DNA of 64,000 bases from Methanosphaera stadtmanae (GCA_015062805.1 SUTQ01000006.1:40631-104630), one strand, 5' to 3'. Positions 19,516 through 28,510 are shown, numbered from the stretch's first letter. Notes: a model not told the origin generated them from the sequence alone. Numbers and translations are program-made.

Positions 19516-20150
19516 AATACCACCTGTAATTTTTTAATTTCAACAGGAAAAATCGCTAAAGATATTAAATTATTAATTTGAGATTCAAAAGTGATTAAAA
19601 TCATATACAAATGTAAATTTTCTCTTATATTCTTATTTAATATAGTAAACATAATATTACCTTTTTTAAATCAATACAAGAGCATATAATATTTAAATAA
19701 GAAAAATCGCTATGTTTATTAATTGTTAATAATAAACACATAAATGTACATTGTAAAATGTATACCATAATTATAGGATATTTCTAGTTATCATTATTCT
19801 CGTATACGCCAATATACAAGATAAGAATAATATAACTAGTTAATATTCTTATTTTCATATTAAATACTCGTTTTTATTATTTATTTTCTAAAATACTTAA
19901 ATTTTTACTTATTAATTATTTTATATCATTTACTTAATAAAATATCCAAATTTCCCTATACAATGATTAATGATTTAACAACTTTTTAAATATTTTCTTT
20001 TAAAAACCATTTATTATCTCTAAATAAAAAAATTAGATACTTTCCTAACTATTATAGCTAATTTAAGTTATTAATTATTTATTTAAATTAGATTTTTGAA
20101 TAGTAACAATATCTGATTTTTAAAAGTTAATTTATAATTATGGTGATATA
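19516..20150. other. Noncoding region with a long imperfect hairpin
   Basis: No gene in any frame. Two exact copies of GAAAAATCGCTA lie at 19547-19558 and 19701-19712. A long imperfect inverted repeat spans 19784-19839: its outer arms CTAGTTAT and ATAACTAG pair exactly, and the inner ATTATTCT and AGAATAAT pair after one bulge. It may be an operator region or a structured RNA upstream of the gene ending at 19515, or the promoter side of the gene at 20151. Confidence 0.5.
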
Positions 20151-20630
20151 ATGAAACAATGTACAAACTGCAATTCTCTAAATGAAGACCATGCAAATAA
20201 TTGTATACAATGCGGAACTCCTTTTAATAAAAATTTCAATAGTTTGGAATATCAAAACAATAACGTAGAGGTTCATAGATTTGAAAATGAACAAATACAA
20301 ACATATAATAATCAAGAAATGCAAATTCCTCAACAAAATTATCAACAGTTCAATAATCAAAATCAATACCAACAGTTTCAAAATAACGTTCCCCAAAATA
20401 AAAAAAGCAAAGTTGTTGGTTTAATTTTAAACATGTTAGTAGTCGGATTAGGCTATGCTTATGTAGGTAAATGGGGAGAAGGTATAGTTTTATTAGTACT
20501 CTATCTTTTAATGTTTATTTTAGGATTCCTTTTATTAGTTCCATGGATAATCGCATTAGGTTTATGGATTTATTCATTATTTAAAACTAATAACATGATT
20601 GATAAATATAATCAGGGAATCCCTTATTAA
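20151..20630 (+). CDS. Zinc-ribbon membrane protein, TM2-like
   Basis: 159 residues. N-terminal zinc ribbon CTNC...CIQC (residues 4-24), then a Gln/Asn-rich linker of about 60 residues, then two hydrophobic segments (VVGLILNMLVVGLGYAYVG and LLVLYLLMFILGFLL) like a TM2 domain. The ribbon should face the cytoplasm. Such layouts are common among archaeal membrane proteins of unknown role. GGTGAT precedes ATG. Ends before a shared hairpin opposite cbiM. Confidence 0.75.
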   Translation: MKQCTNCNSLNEDHANNCIQCGTPFNKNFNSLEYQNNNVEVHRFENEQIQTYNNQEMQIPQQNYQQFNNQNQYQQFQNNVPQNKKSKVVGLILNMLVVGLGYAYVGKWGEGIVLLVLYLLMFILGFLLLVPWIIALGLWIYSLFKTNNMIDKYNQGIPY

Positions 20631-20651
20631 ATATTATCATAAAAAAAATTA

Positions 20652-20679
20652 TTAACCTCCAACTTTTTTTGGAAGCTAA
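20652..20679. terminator. Hairpin between convergent genes
   Basis: TTAACCTCCAA at 20652-20662 pairs with TTGGAAGCTAA at 20669-20679 at nine of eleven positions, with a T-rich loop. It lies between the stops of the TM2-like gene and cbiM and could end transcription from both sides. Confidence 0.5.
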
Positions 20680-20693
20680 TTATAAATAAAGAA

Positions 20694-21413
20694 TTATTCA
20701 TTTAAAACTGGAGTTAATTCTGGTTTAACTTTGTGTAATGCATTCATAACAAATACTGTAACAATTCCTTCAAGTACACCAACTATTGCTTCAACAGATG
20801 TGATAACTGTTAAACCATAAGATAACGGAAATGTACCTGCCAAGGCATACTCGACACTTACCAATATCCCTAGTAAAGTTATAGTGATAAATCCGGAAAG
20901 GAATAAAGCAACATTTTTATTGATCTTATTTGTCAATTTATAAACATAATATGCTATTAATGGAGCAATGATTGCTAAATTAAATAAGTTATAACCAAGT
21001 GTACTTATTCCTCCTTCTCCGAGGAATGCCTGTATTATCGTTACAAATGTAAATATAATCATAGACATGTCCAGATCATATAATGCTAAAACTGCAATTA
21101 ATGAAATGTGTGCACATGCTGCAACTGGTAAAGGTATTTCAATCAATTGTACTATGACAACCGCAACAGTAAATAATGCTATTGTTACGATATCTTTCTC
21201 TGTATGATTTTTTCTATATTTGTTAAAGATTAAGATTAACAATATTATTGAAATTATTGCAAAAAATATTAATTGATATGTTGGATCAAAAATTGCTTGA
21301 CCTACCGGACTATTTTCCAATAGTTCATGAATATGTCCATGGGCATGTTCATGTCCATGTTCTATAACTTCAGCAAATGGATTACTTCCAATTAAACCAT
21401 CAGGAATATGCAT
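20694..21413 (-). CDS. cbiM: Cobalt/nickel ECF transporter substrate-binding protein CbiM-like
   Basis: Membrane S-component for Co or Ni uptake, about 239 residues with six to seven transmembrane segments. The start matters: in this family Met1-His2 of the MHIPDG terminus coordinate the metal. AGGTGA lies five bases before ATG 21413, which gives exactly MHIPDG; the in-frame GTG at 21422 is part of the ribosome site. Further marks are PVAACAHIS and a His-rich loop (HGHEHAHGHIH) near residue 20 that may hold metal. The usual partners CbiN, CbiQ and CbiO are not beside it. Whether it prefers Co or Ni cannot be told. Confidence 0.88.
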   Translation of the reverse strand: MHIPDGLIGSNPFAEVIEHGHEHAHGHIHELLENSPVGQAIFDPTYQLIFFAIISIILLILIFNKYRKNHTEKDIVTIALFTVAVVIVQLIEIPLPVAACAHISLIAVLALYDLDMSMIIFTFVTIIQAFLGEGGISTLGYNLFNLAIIAPLIAYYVYKLTNKINKNVALFLSGFITITLLGILVSVEYALAGTFPLSYGLTVITSVEAIVGVLEGIVTVFVMNALHKVKPELTPVLNE

Positions 21414-21874
21414 AAATTTCACCTACTGTATTAAATTTTATAATCTAATTTCCTTATAATTTTTTTTAATTAAAGTCATATAAATAGTTTATTTAACTTA
21501 TACGGATAATATTTTACTTTTTATTGAATTTTATTAAGTTAATTTTTATTTTTATTAATAATTCTTATGAATATAATGATAAGAACAATTTAACATATGA
21601 ACAGACATTAATATGTAAATTTATTTGATTAAAATTAAAAAAAGTAATATATAAAAAAATGTGAATAGGAAATCTAAGAAGGATATTAAATAATTAATGA
21701 GATTAGAAGATTATAATAATTTTCTAAACAGTTAATAAAAAACAAATAAATAATAACAAAAACAACAACACAAATAACACAAAAGTATTAATAAATATAT
21801 AAAAAGAAATAATGTAAAATACTTTTAAATAAAAAAAATATAATAATTATTATAAAAAAATAGGAGTGTTTATA
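21414..21874. other. A-rich divergent intergenic region
   Basis: Holds the promoters of cbiM and of the small gene at 21875. The stretch 21735-21790 is strikingly A/C-biased (many ACAA and AACA words) without forming clear repeats. No riboswitch-like element was recognised upstream of cbiM. Confidence 0.45.
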
Positions 21875-22069
21875 ATGGTTGATGCAAATTTTATTACAGA
21901 TGCATTAAGTGATGGAAAATTATCAACAAAAGAAATAACCGATTTGGTTGCTCAAAAAAGTCCTCTTCCTGTACCTACAGCTATAATACAAGGATTATTG
22001 GACCAACTTGTTGCTAAAGGTACAATCAAAAAAACTGAAGAAAATGGAGAAACATATTACCATTTATAA
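21875..22069 (+). CDS. Small winged-helix-like protein
   Basis: 64 residues. The pattern of helix, helix, then a hairpin (GLLDQLVAKGTIKKTEENGE, then TYYHL) fits a minimal winged-helix fold; DNA binding is inferred. ATG 21875 follows GGAGTG with six bases between. The in-frame GTG at 21866 belongs to that site. Alone on its strand, with a poly-T tract after the stop. Confidence 0.6.
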   Translation: MVDANFITDALSDGKLSTKEITDLVAQKSPLPVPTAIIQGLLDQLVAKGTIKKTEENGETYYHL

Positions 22070-22100
22070 TTAATAATAAATTCTTTTTTAAAATTTTTTT

Positions 22101-22832
22101 TTAATCACAAATCTCATTTAAAATAGCAAGTGCATTATGTACTCTTGGAAAACCAAGATATGGAACTAAAACCGTAATAACACTTATTAATTTTTCTTTA
22201 CTATTCCCTATTTCCAAGTTTCCCTTAGTATGTATTCTCAACTGATTTTCACAACCCCTTAAGGACATTATGAAAGTAAATGAAATCAACTCTCTAAGAT
22301 TATCTTCCAAACCGTTTCTACTATAAAAGTCTCCAAAAGCGTAGGACGATATAAAATCCCATATATGTTTCTGACCTTCAGGACAATTTTGAATACTGTT
22401 ATCTATAAACTCTTTACCAAAATTTCTAACTTGAATATCATAACCTACTTCTAATCTATCATCATAATTTATAGTAGCTTGATTTTCTAAAGGCAAATTA
22501 ATATTATATTCGTTAAATATTTCATTAGTCTTTTTAATAAAGTCATAAGTTTTTGATAGCCCAATATAAGCTAATGATTGATAAAGTATTTCTTTAATTT
22601 CTACTGGTGTAACACCTATATCAAGTGCTACTTTAACAACATTTTCATATAAATTCAATGACTGATTACTTACAAGACATGCTAATGTTACAATCAGACG
22701 TTCTTTATCACTGAGAATACTTTCTTCAAACACTTGTTTTAATAAAAAATTATCTAATATTAATGTTAATTCAGGATCTGTTTCTTTCAACGAAGAATCG
22801 TAATTTGAAATAAGTTCTAACTTTTTATTCAT
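22101..22832 (-). CDS. Carboxymuconolactone decarboxylase (CMD) family protein
   Basis: 243 residues with two CMD/AhpD-like helical domains. The first has the SDKERLIVTLACLVSNQS pattern, the second LRELISFTFIMSLRGCENQL followed by H at the usual place. The AhpD CxxC pair is absent, so peroxidase-partner activity is unlikely. Members of this two-domain kind are common in gut microbes and mostly uncharacterised. ATG 22832 is chosen over GTG 22841. Confidence 0.8.
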   Translation of the reverse strand: MNKKLELISNYDSSLKETDPELTLILDNFLLKQVFEESILSDKERLIVTLACLVSNQSLNLYENVVKVALDIGVTPVEIKEILYQSLAYIGLSKTYDFIKKTNEIFNEYNINLPLENQATINYDDRLEVGYDIQVRNFGKEFIDNSIQNCPEGQKHIWDFISSYAFGDFYSRNGLEDNLRELISFTFIMSLRGCENQLRIHTKGNLEIGNSKEKLISVITVLVPYLGFPRVHNALAILNEICD

Positions 22833-22999
22833 ATTAAACACTGAAAATAATTATATTTATTAAATTTATTTAACAATTTATATTAAACTAGTTAAATTAT
22901 TTAAAGAAAATTTAACATAATTAAATAAGTTATTTAAAAAAAAAGAAAATTGAGTAAAATGTATATTTCATCATTTTAACAAGTTTACTCAGTTGAAAA

Positions 23000-23533
23000 T
23001 TAATTAGTTATAATTTTGATTGTTTCTTCAATATTTGTAGTAACGATGAACATCATCTTATCTTTTTCTGGAACAAAACCAAGTTCAATCATCTCGTTAA
23101 ACATGCTTAATAACTTATCATAATAATGATCAATATTTAAGATAATGATAGGTTTTTCATGAGATTTAACCTTTTTTAATGTTAAAACTTCAAAAAATTC
23201 ATCCAATGTTCCAATTCCACCAGGAGATATGATAAACAAATCAGATACATCTATAAACTTTAGTTTACGTTCATCCATAGTTTTCGTGTAAACTATCTCA
23301 TCACACTTATCAAATAATTCCTCAAATTCGCCCATCCATTCCGGCATTATTCCAATAATTTTTCCTTTATTTTCATAACACCCACGTGCTACAGAACCCA
23401 TCATACCATCATTACCTCCACCAAAAACGAGGGTATGCTTATGGGATGCAATCATTTTACCTAATTGATAACCAAAATCTAGAAATTTCTTATCAATATT
23501 TTTACTTCCAGCACCAAATAGACAAATTTTCAT
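23000..23533 (-). CDS. LOG family protein (TIGR00730-type)
   Basis: 177 residues of the LOG family, phosphoribohydrolases that release a base from nucleoside 5'-monophosphates. The motifs are VFGGGNDGMMGSVA at about residues 41-54 and the catalytic PGGIGTLDEFFE at about 106-117, where Arg and Glu act on the ribose phosphate. In an archaeon the natural substrate is not known. The start is set by AAGGAGTG five bases before ATG 23533; the longer frame from 23557 has no ribosome site. Confidence 0.88.
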   Translation of the reverse strand: MKICLFGAGSKNIDKKFLDFGYQLGKMIASHKHTLVFGGGNDGMMGSVARGCYENKGKIIGIMPEWMGEFEELFDKCDEIVYTKTMDERKLKFIDVSDLFIISPGGIGTLDEFFEVLTLKKVKSHEKPIIILNIDHYYDKLLSMFNEMIELGFVPEKDKMMFIVTTNIEETIKIITN

Positions 23534-23578
23534 ATTAACACTCCTTATTGAGGCCATAGAAATAAATACAATTTTTTA

Positions 23579-24082
23579 CTATTGATTTTCATAAAAATCT
23601 AAAAAATTAATAGAATCCTTATTAGTTCTTATTTCAGACCAAATAATTTCTGCTTCTTTCATATTAATTAATTCATTTTTATAAGCGTTGATTAACAAAT
23701 TACTCATTGAAATATAATTTAAATCAAACTCATCGACATAATCCCATTGATGGTTAGAAAGAATCGTTAAACTGTTATATTTTGCAATAGTTATTGCTGC
23801 GGATTCACATTTACCTCTACATCTACATTCAATACCTTTTTTTAAAGAACTATATAATTTAAATTCTGGACTATTTATTTCAAAATCTTCTAATATAACA
23901 AATTTACTTCTTGTTAAACTTTTTATAGTACGCTGAATTTCTAAATCCATCCTATTTTTCAATTCATCATAGGCTATTCTAGGAATAATGATATTAGAAA
24001 AAACTTTTTTCAAAATTTTTCTATCTATTAGAAATATAGAATTTAAACAATCAAATTCATAAATTAATAGTTTATCATGCAA
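23579..24082 (-). CDS. PIN-like nuclease domain protein, third gene of XRE/ImmA operon
   Basis: 167 residues with a PIN-type pattern: an early acidic residue in YEFDCLNSIF, IIPRIAYDELKNR, the central GKCESAAITIAKYNSL, and LSNHQWDYVDEF at the end of the core. PIN domains are magnesium-dependent RNases and frequent toxins. The first catalytic position is not the classic DTN, so activity is not certain. Starts at TTG 24082, overlapping the ImmA-like gene by eight bases; no other start is available. Translational coupling links it to that gene. A Cys cluster (CRCRGKC) is unusual for PIN proteins. Confidence 0.65.
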   Translation of the reverse strand: MHDKLLIYEFDCLNSIFLIDRKILKKVFSNIIIPRIAYDELKNRMDLEIQRTIKSLTRSKFVILEDFEINSPEFKLYSSLKKGIECRCRGKCESAAITIAKYNSLTILSNHQWDYVDEFDLNYISMSNLLINAYKNELINMKEAEIIWSEIRTNKDSINFLDFYENQ

Positions 24083-24818
24083 TTAAATCATCCGTTTCTA
24101 TGTAATTATATACAAGATTTTCACAAAATCCGTCAATTAATAATTCATCTTTTTTACTTTTTCCAATTAGCTTATTATCATAAGCTTTTTTAACCATATG
24201 AATATAATTTCCTAATATTAAATTATCATCTTCTGAATATGGTTCATATAATTTAATATCATATCCTCTTAATTGAGCATTATATTTTATGGAAGGCAAA
24301 TATTCTTCTGCAGTTCCTTCAGAAATTCTACCTAAATCTGTAAGTTTTCTTAACATTGCTTTATGACTGATTTGGAAGTATTGTTCTGCTTGAATAACTT
24401 TATCTAAATTCCATTCTTTAATATTATTTTCCATTTCATAATTAAATAAAGCTCCATTACTCATCAGTAAAGCTGATGCAAATTTATCTGCTTTCTCTTC
24501 AATTAAATCATTACCATGATCTAAATCACAGACACCAAATTGATCATCATATTTTAAGTGGTATATTTCATGAGCTAAAGTAAATCTTTGTCTACCTAAT
24601 GAGTGTTTAGAATTGATAAATATGATATTTTGATCCTTGATTTTTACTGATGAACCACTAAGATTTTCTTCTGTTTTAAAAAAACATATCGTAACATTTT
24701 CAACTTTTTCCAATACTACTCTGAAAATATCTATAGGTATAAATTCATCAATACCCCATGATTTACGACACATATTAGCTTTTTCAGATATTTCTAAATA
24801 ATTATCATTTTGTTCCAT
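24075..24818 (-). CDS. ImmA/IrrE family zinc metallopeptidase
   Basis: 247 residues. The zinc site is LAHEIYHLKYDDQ at about residues 85-97 (HExxH), with a third ligand in EEKADKFASALLM, the M78/ImmA-IrrE signature. Enzymes of this family cleave XRE-type repressors encoded beside them, as in ICEBs1 ImmA and Deinococcus IrrE/PprI. The XRE gene ends five bases upstream. ATG 24818 lies four bases after GTGAT; the in-frame GTG 24827 is the ribosome site. A C-terminal region of about 120 residues is family-variable and may sense the trigger. Confidence 0.85.
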   Translation of the reverse strand: MEQNDNYLEISEKANMCRKSWGIDEFIPIDIFRVVLEKVENVTICFFKTEENLSGSSVKIKDQNIIFINSKHSLGRQRFTLAHEIYHLKYDDQFGVCDLDHGNDLIEEKADKFASALLMSNGALFNYEMENNIKEWNLDKVIQAEQYFQISHKAMLRKLTDLGRISEGTAEEYLPSIKYNAQLRGYDIKLYEPYSEDDNLILGNYIHMVKKAYDNKLIGKSKKDELLIDGFCENLVYNYIETDDLIA

Positions 24819-24823
24819 AAAAA

Positions 24824-25159
24824 TCACTCATCAATGTCCTTTGTGATATCAGATAAAAATTCAACATTTTTAATAATTTTATTCATATCGGCAATTGTAT
24901 CCAAGTTTAAATCTTTAACATTGGACCGAAATGCTAATTTATGATTGTAATTATCTTCTATACCCTCTAAGATATAGTCTTCATCACAATTGTATAACTC
25001 ACATAATTTTTCAAGTGAAGAAACTTTTAATTTTCTCTGATTATTTTCTAATTTTGCAATTTGTCCTTGTTGAAAATCCAAATACTTAGCAATTTGTTTT
25101 TGAGTAAAATGATGTTGTTTTCGTAACGATTTTAAACGATCGCCAATTGTATCAGTCAT
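24824..25159 (-). CDS. XRE family transcriptional repressor
   Basis: 111 residues with an N-terminal helix-turn-helix of the Cro/CI type: RLKSLRKQHHFTQKQIAKYL, then FQQGQIAKLENNQRKL, residues 8-45. The C-terminal 50 residues are helical and probably the segment that the neighbouring metallopeptidase acts on or that dimerises. First gene of a three-gene operon with the ImmA-like and PIN-like genes. AGAGGT precedes ATG 25159 and is embedded in a palindrome, so autorepression is likely. Confidence 0.88.
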   Translation of the reverse strand: MTDTIGDRLKSLRKQHHFTQKQIAKYLDFQQGQIAKLENNQRKLKVSSLEKLCELYNCDEDYILEGIEDNYNHKLAFRSNVKDLNLDTIADMNKIIKNVEFLSDITKDIDE

Positions 25160-25193
25160 CTTTAAAACCTCTTTAAAGTAGTATTAATAATAC
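25160..25193. promoter_or_regulatory. Two palindromes at the XRE operon start, probable operator
   Basis: CTTTAAA at 25160-25166 and TTTAAAG at 25172-25178 form a 7-bp inverted repeat with a five-base centre that covers the ribosome site of the XRE gene. Directly beside it GTATTAATAATAC at 25181-25193 is a perfect palindrome around one base. They lie between the divergent XRE and DnaQ-like genes, where a repressor would control the operon and perhaps both directions. Confidence 0.5.
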
Positions 25194-25259
25194 ATATAAT
25201 AATAATATGGAATAAATAATATATATACTATTTTATAGCATTATTCCAGGAGTAAATTT

Positions 25260-26234
25260 ATGAACGATTATATTGTTTTAGATATAGAAAGTCCAAATAC
25301 CTTAACTCGCTCAGTTTCTGCAATAGGTATTGTAATTATCAGAGATAATAAAATTGTGGATACAATCTATTCATTAATTAATCCAGAAGATTTTTTTGAA
25401 GATGAAATAATAAGTTTAACAGGTATTACCCCAGATATGGTAAAGGATGCGCCAAAATTCAATGAATATTGGAAAGAAATTGAAAAATTATTATTAAATA
25501 ATCCAATAATAGGTCATAACATTAAATATGATTTAACAGTTATTAGTCGTTCATTATATAAATATGGAATAAATATTCCCCAATTTGAATACATATGTAC
25601 TTTAAATTTGAGTAGAAAATATTTAAAATTAAATAGTTATGCTTTAACTTCTATAATGAGCGATTTAAATATTACATATGAGGCTCATAATGCATTAGCA
25701 GATGCAGAAGTTACATTTTATTTATTCCAATATTTAGAAAAATTCAAAGAACAGACTATTCTGGATACACATAAGTTCCACCTGAAAACTAATGCTAAAA
25801 AAGAGATTAATGACTATATTACACCAAATAAAAATGAATTATATGGTTTATTGCAAGAACTAATGTATAAGGAAGAAATAACAGACAAACATTTAAATTT
25901 AATTAAAAAGTGGATTTCAAATAATTCAAAAAATAAAAAATATGTAGAAATTTCCAATATTACTAAAAAACTTGAATTTTTTATAAATAAAAAAGATATA
26001 ACAAAAAAAGACTTGAATAGATTAACAGTTTTAATAACTTCTGTATCTAAATCAGAAAAATATTCTAGAGAAGAACTTAATTATCAAATATTAACAGGAA
26101 TTCTTGAAATGGTTTACTGTGATGATAAAATTTGTCAAAATGAATATAATTATTTAGAAAAATGGTTAAATTACTATGAATTACCAATTGAAGTAAACAA
26201 AAAAGAGATTATGTCTTCCTTAACAGTTAAATAA
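25260..26234 (+). CDS. DnaQ-like 3'-5' exonuclease with helical C-terminal region
   Basis: 324 residues. Residues 1-165 are a DEDDh exonuclease: VLDIESPN (first acidic pair), GHNIKYDL (second), and the HNALADAEVT end motif with His and Asp. The other 160 residues are helical with two or three repeats of a charged pattern, ending in EMVYCDDKICQNEYNYLEKW, loosely TerB-like; this part is unassigned. AGGAG precedes ATG. It is transcribed away from the XRE/ImmA/PIN operon with only 100 bp between, which suggests joint control. Confidence 0.83.
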   Translation: MNDYIVLDIESPNTLTRSVSAIGIVIIRDNKIVDTIYSLINPEDFFEDEIISLTGITPDMVKDAPKFNEYWKEIEKLLLNNPIIGHNIKYDLTVISRSLYKYGINIPQFEYICTLNLSRKYLKLNSYALTSIMSDLNITYEAHNALADAEVTFYLFQYLEKFKEQTILDTHKFHLKTNAKKEINDYITPNKNELYGLLQELMYKEEITDKHLNLIKKWISNNSKNKKYVEISNITKKLEFFINKKDITKKDLNRLTVLITSVSKSEKYSREELNYQILTGILEMVYCDDKICQNEYNYLEKWLNYYELPIEVNKKEIMSSLTVK

Positions 26235-26293
26235 TTACTTACCTGATTATAAAAACTTGTTAAAAAATAGTTTGGAATTGGTTATTAATTCAT

Positions 26294-26629
26294 TTATAAA
26301 AACAATTGGAACAAAATTATTTTAAAAATTCTGGCCATTAGAATTAATCCAATTGCTCCAACAAAACCTGTAATAAAACGTAAAATATTATTACTTTCTC
26401 TGAATTCAAAAAATTGGGTTGTTCCATCAATAATATATGGCAGTTGAAATATTATAGATAAAATTAACAATTTATATGAATAAAATATTGGAACAAAATA
26501 GGAATATATACAAAAAATTATAGTACCTACAACAAAACCTGTACATCTAGCACATAACGGAAGTTGATGTCCATGAATAAAAAAAGATCTATCAGGTCTT
26601 TGATGACATAGATATTTGAAAATACTCAT
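26294..26629 (-). CDS. DUF2085 family membrane protein
   Basis: 111 residues. The start ATG 26629 gives MSIFKYLCHQRPDRSFFIHG, then HQLPLCARCTGFVVG, the typical DUF2085 opening with its Cys-His and CxRCxG motifs, followed by three membrane segments. A longer frame back to 26827 runs through the tag gene and is rejected. No function is known for the family; the conserved Cys/His suggest metal or redox chemistry. Divergent from tag. Confidence 0.75.
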   Translation of the reverse strand: MSIFKYLCHQRPDRSFFIHGHQLPLCARCTGFVVGTIIFCIYSYFVPIFYSYKLLILSIIFQLPYIIDGTTQFFEFRESNNILRFITGFVGAIGLILMARIFKIILFQLFL

Positions 26630-26679
26630 AATTAATATATTATCTGAAGTAAATATATATTTATTTAATTGGTGATAGT

Positions 26680-27231
26680 ATGGAAAATAAACGACGATGT
26701 AAGTGGGTTGAAGGAAAAGATGAAATATATCTAAATTATCATGATAAAGAATGGGGAAAAGCTGTGTATGATGATAAAATATTATTTGAAATGCTAATTT
26801 TAGAATGTTTTCAAGCAGGATTATCATGGATAACCATATTAAAAAAAAGAGAATCCTTCAGGAATGCCTATGATAATTTCGATATTGAAAAAATTATTAA
26901 ATATGATGAAAATAAAGTTGATGAACTAATGAAAAATGATTCAATCATAAGAAATAAACTAAAAATAAAAGCATCCATCAATAATGCCCAAGTTTTTAAA
27001 GAAATTCAGAAAGAATTTGGTAGTTTTTCAAAATATATTTGGAATTTTACCGACAACAAAATTATTAAAAATAGTGAAGAAAACTATTTAACAAAATCAC
27101 ATACTTCAAATATTATTACACAAGACCTGAAAAAAAGAGGAATGAAATTTGTTGGATCCGTAACAATTTATTCATATTTAGAAGCTGTAGGTATAATAGA
27201 CAACCATACAAAAGAATGTTACTTATATTAA
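26680..27231 (+). CDS. tag: DNA-3-methyladenine glycosylase I
   Basis: Removes 3-methyladenine from alkylated DNA as the first step of base excision repair. 183 residues. Signatures: RCKWVEGKDEIYLNYHDKEW at the start (zinc Cys and His, Trp), LECFQAGLSWITILKKRESF (aromatic pocket and Glu), and the C-terminal HTKECY zinc site. Tag is a mainly bacterial family, so a bacterial origin is likely. GGTGAT precedes ATG. The last four bases overlap the convergent DUF2284 gene. Confidence 0.92.
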   Translation: MENKRRCKWVEGKDEIYLNYHDKEWGKAVYDDKILFEMLILECFQAGLSWITILKKRESFRNAYDNFDIEKIIKYDENKVDELMKNDSIIRNKLKIKASINNAQVFKEIQKEFGSFSKYIWNFTDNKIIKNSEENYLTKSHTSNIITQDLKKRGMKFVGSVTIYSYLEAVGIIDNHTKECYLY

Positions 27232-27824
27232 AATAAGATTCCCATTAATAATGTCAAATATTCTGGAATCTTACCTTCATCCATATCAATCCATTTAATT
27301 TCTGTATTGAATAAGTCCTCTGTAGTTTTAGTAACCAATGCCCCTATTGATTCAATACTATACAATTTATTTTTTGGATATCTACACATTAATCCTTCTT
27401 TTTTTGTACATATTGGACAGATATTACAATAACCTGTTGATAATATCATGGTATCTGTTAAATTTTCATCTTCACTGATTTTTCTATGTATTTCTTGAAG
27501 TAATTTCTTTTTTTCGTTAAATAAAGTTAGATGTAAAATTGTATCAATATCCTCTTTTGAATGAGTATTATTTGTTATAAAATCATCATAGTGTAATTGC
27601 ATGAGTATCAAATGAATATTTTCATATTTTTTCCAGAAATTTGTTACATCATTTTCAAATGGTGGACATGACCAGTTATTACCATACATTTCACATATTT
27701 TACATGATTCTGAGGTTTCATTAAAATTCACATATTTACTATAATACTCTTCTGTGGTCATAGTTTTTTCATATTTCTCAAGGGTATATGATTTTTCCAA
27801 TCTTAACATTTGATTATTATACAT
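27228..27824 (-). CDS. DUF2284 metal-binding protein
   Basis: 198 residues. Cysteine motifs are CKICEMYGNNWSCPP near residues 41-55 and GYCNICPICTKKEGLMCRYP near 137-156, followed by the conserved SIESIGALV. This is the DUF2284 family, thought to bind a metal or Fe-S cluster; no reaction is known. GGAGGTAACA gives a strong ribosome site for ATG 27824. Common in methanogens and clostridia. Confidence 0.83.
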   Translation of the reverse strand: MYNNQMLRLEKSYTLEKYEKTMTTEEYYSKYVNFNETSESCKICEMYGNNWSCPPFENDVTNFWKKYENIHLILMQLHYDDFITNNTHSKEDIDTILHLTLFNEKKKLLQEIHRKISEDENLTDTMILSTGYCNICPICTKKEGLMCRYPKNKLYSIESIGALVTKTTEDLFNTEIKWIDMDEGKIPEYLTLLMGILF

Positions 27825-28134
27825 TGTTACCTCCCCAAATTTTATTTAAAATATTGAATGTTATGAATTAATATCATTTAATTTTTTTTCTTATCTAATA
27901 TTTTATCTATTATCAAAAAGGTTATATAATTTTTTTAAATAAAATTAGTTAGATTGATTTTTTTAAAAAGTACTTGAAAAAATGATAATTTTTTAAACTA
28001 AAACTGATACACATCAAATAAAACTCATTTATATTGTTTAAAATACATTTTTATTGAAAATAGGTATATATACTCTCATTAAATAAACTATAGGTATTAA
28101 AGTTATTAATTACTGAGTTAAATGAGGTATAAAA
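27825..28134. other. A+T-rich divergent intergenic region
   Basis: 310 bp between divergent genes. TATA-like TTTATATTG occurs near 28029 and TATATATAC near 28064. No repeat or hairpin of note. Confidence 0.4.
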
Positions 28135-28497
28135 ATGTTAAAATTTTCTTTAGGACAGGATATAAGCAAAGTTAATTATGAAATTAAAGAAATTGGTGAA
28201 GATATAGAAATTAACATTACTGGTGGAGAAATTCGCATAGGTGGTGTTGGTTTAGTTTCCGGTGGAGTCTACAACATATTATCTGTTAATGACCATAAAG
28301 AATTTGAATTAATACAACCTATAGCAGACAGATTAAAAAAATATACTGAATTGAATATTTTAATAACTGCGGGAATACATATTGATGAAATAACATTAGA
28401 TGAAATAAAAGAAATTCTAGAAAATAATAAAATAGCTATTGATAAAATTGATAAATACCTAACATCAGAATATGAATTATTCCACGAATTCAATTAA
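28135..28497 (+). CDS. LpdD-like (prenylated-flavin decarboxylase accessory) family protein
   Basis: 120 residues. The pattern ITGGEIRIGGVGLVSGG, then NDHKEFELIQPIAD, then ILITAGIHIDEITLDEI matches the LpdD-type small proteins associated with UbiD-like decarboxylases, where LpdD is thought to help cofactor handling. The histidine in the usual HIG motif is replaced here (RIGG). No UbiD or UbiX gene is nearby, so the partner is unknown. GAGGT precedes ATG. Confidence 0.6.
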   Translation: MLKFSLGQDISKVNYEIKEIGEDIEINITGGEIRIGGVGLVSGGVYNILSVNDHKEFELIQPIADRLKKYTELNILITAGIHIDEITLDEIKEILENNKIAIDKIDKYLTSEYELFHEFN

Positions 28498-28510
28498 AAA
28501 AAATTTCATC

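Noticed and set aside
26294-26827. Longer DUF2085 gene starting at 26827
   Set aside because: It would run antisense through tag; the DUF2085 motif starts exactly at ATG 26629.
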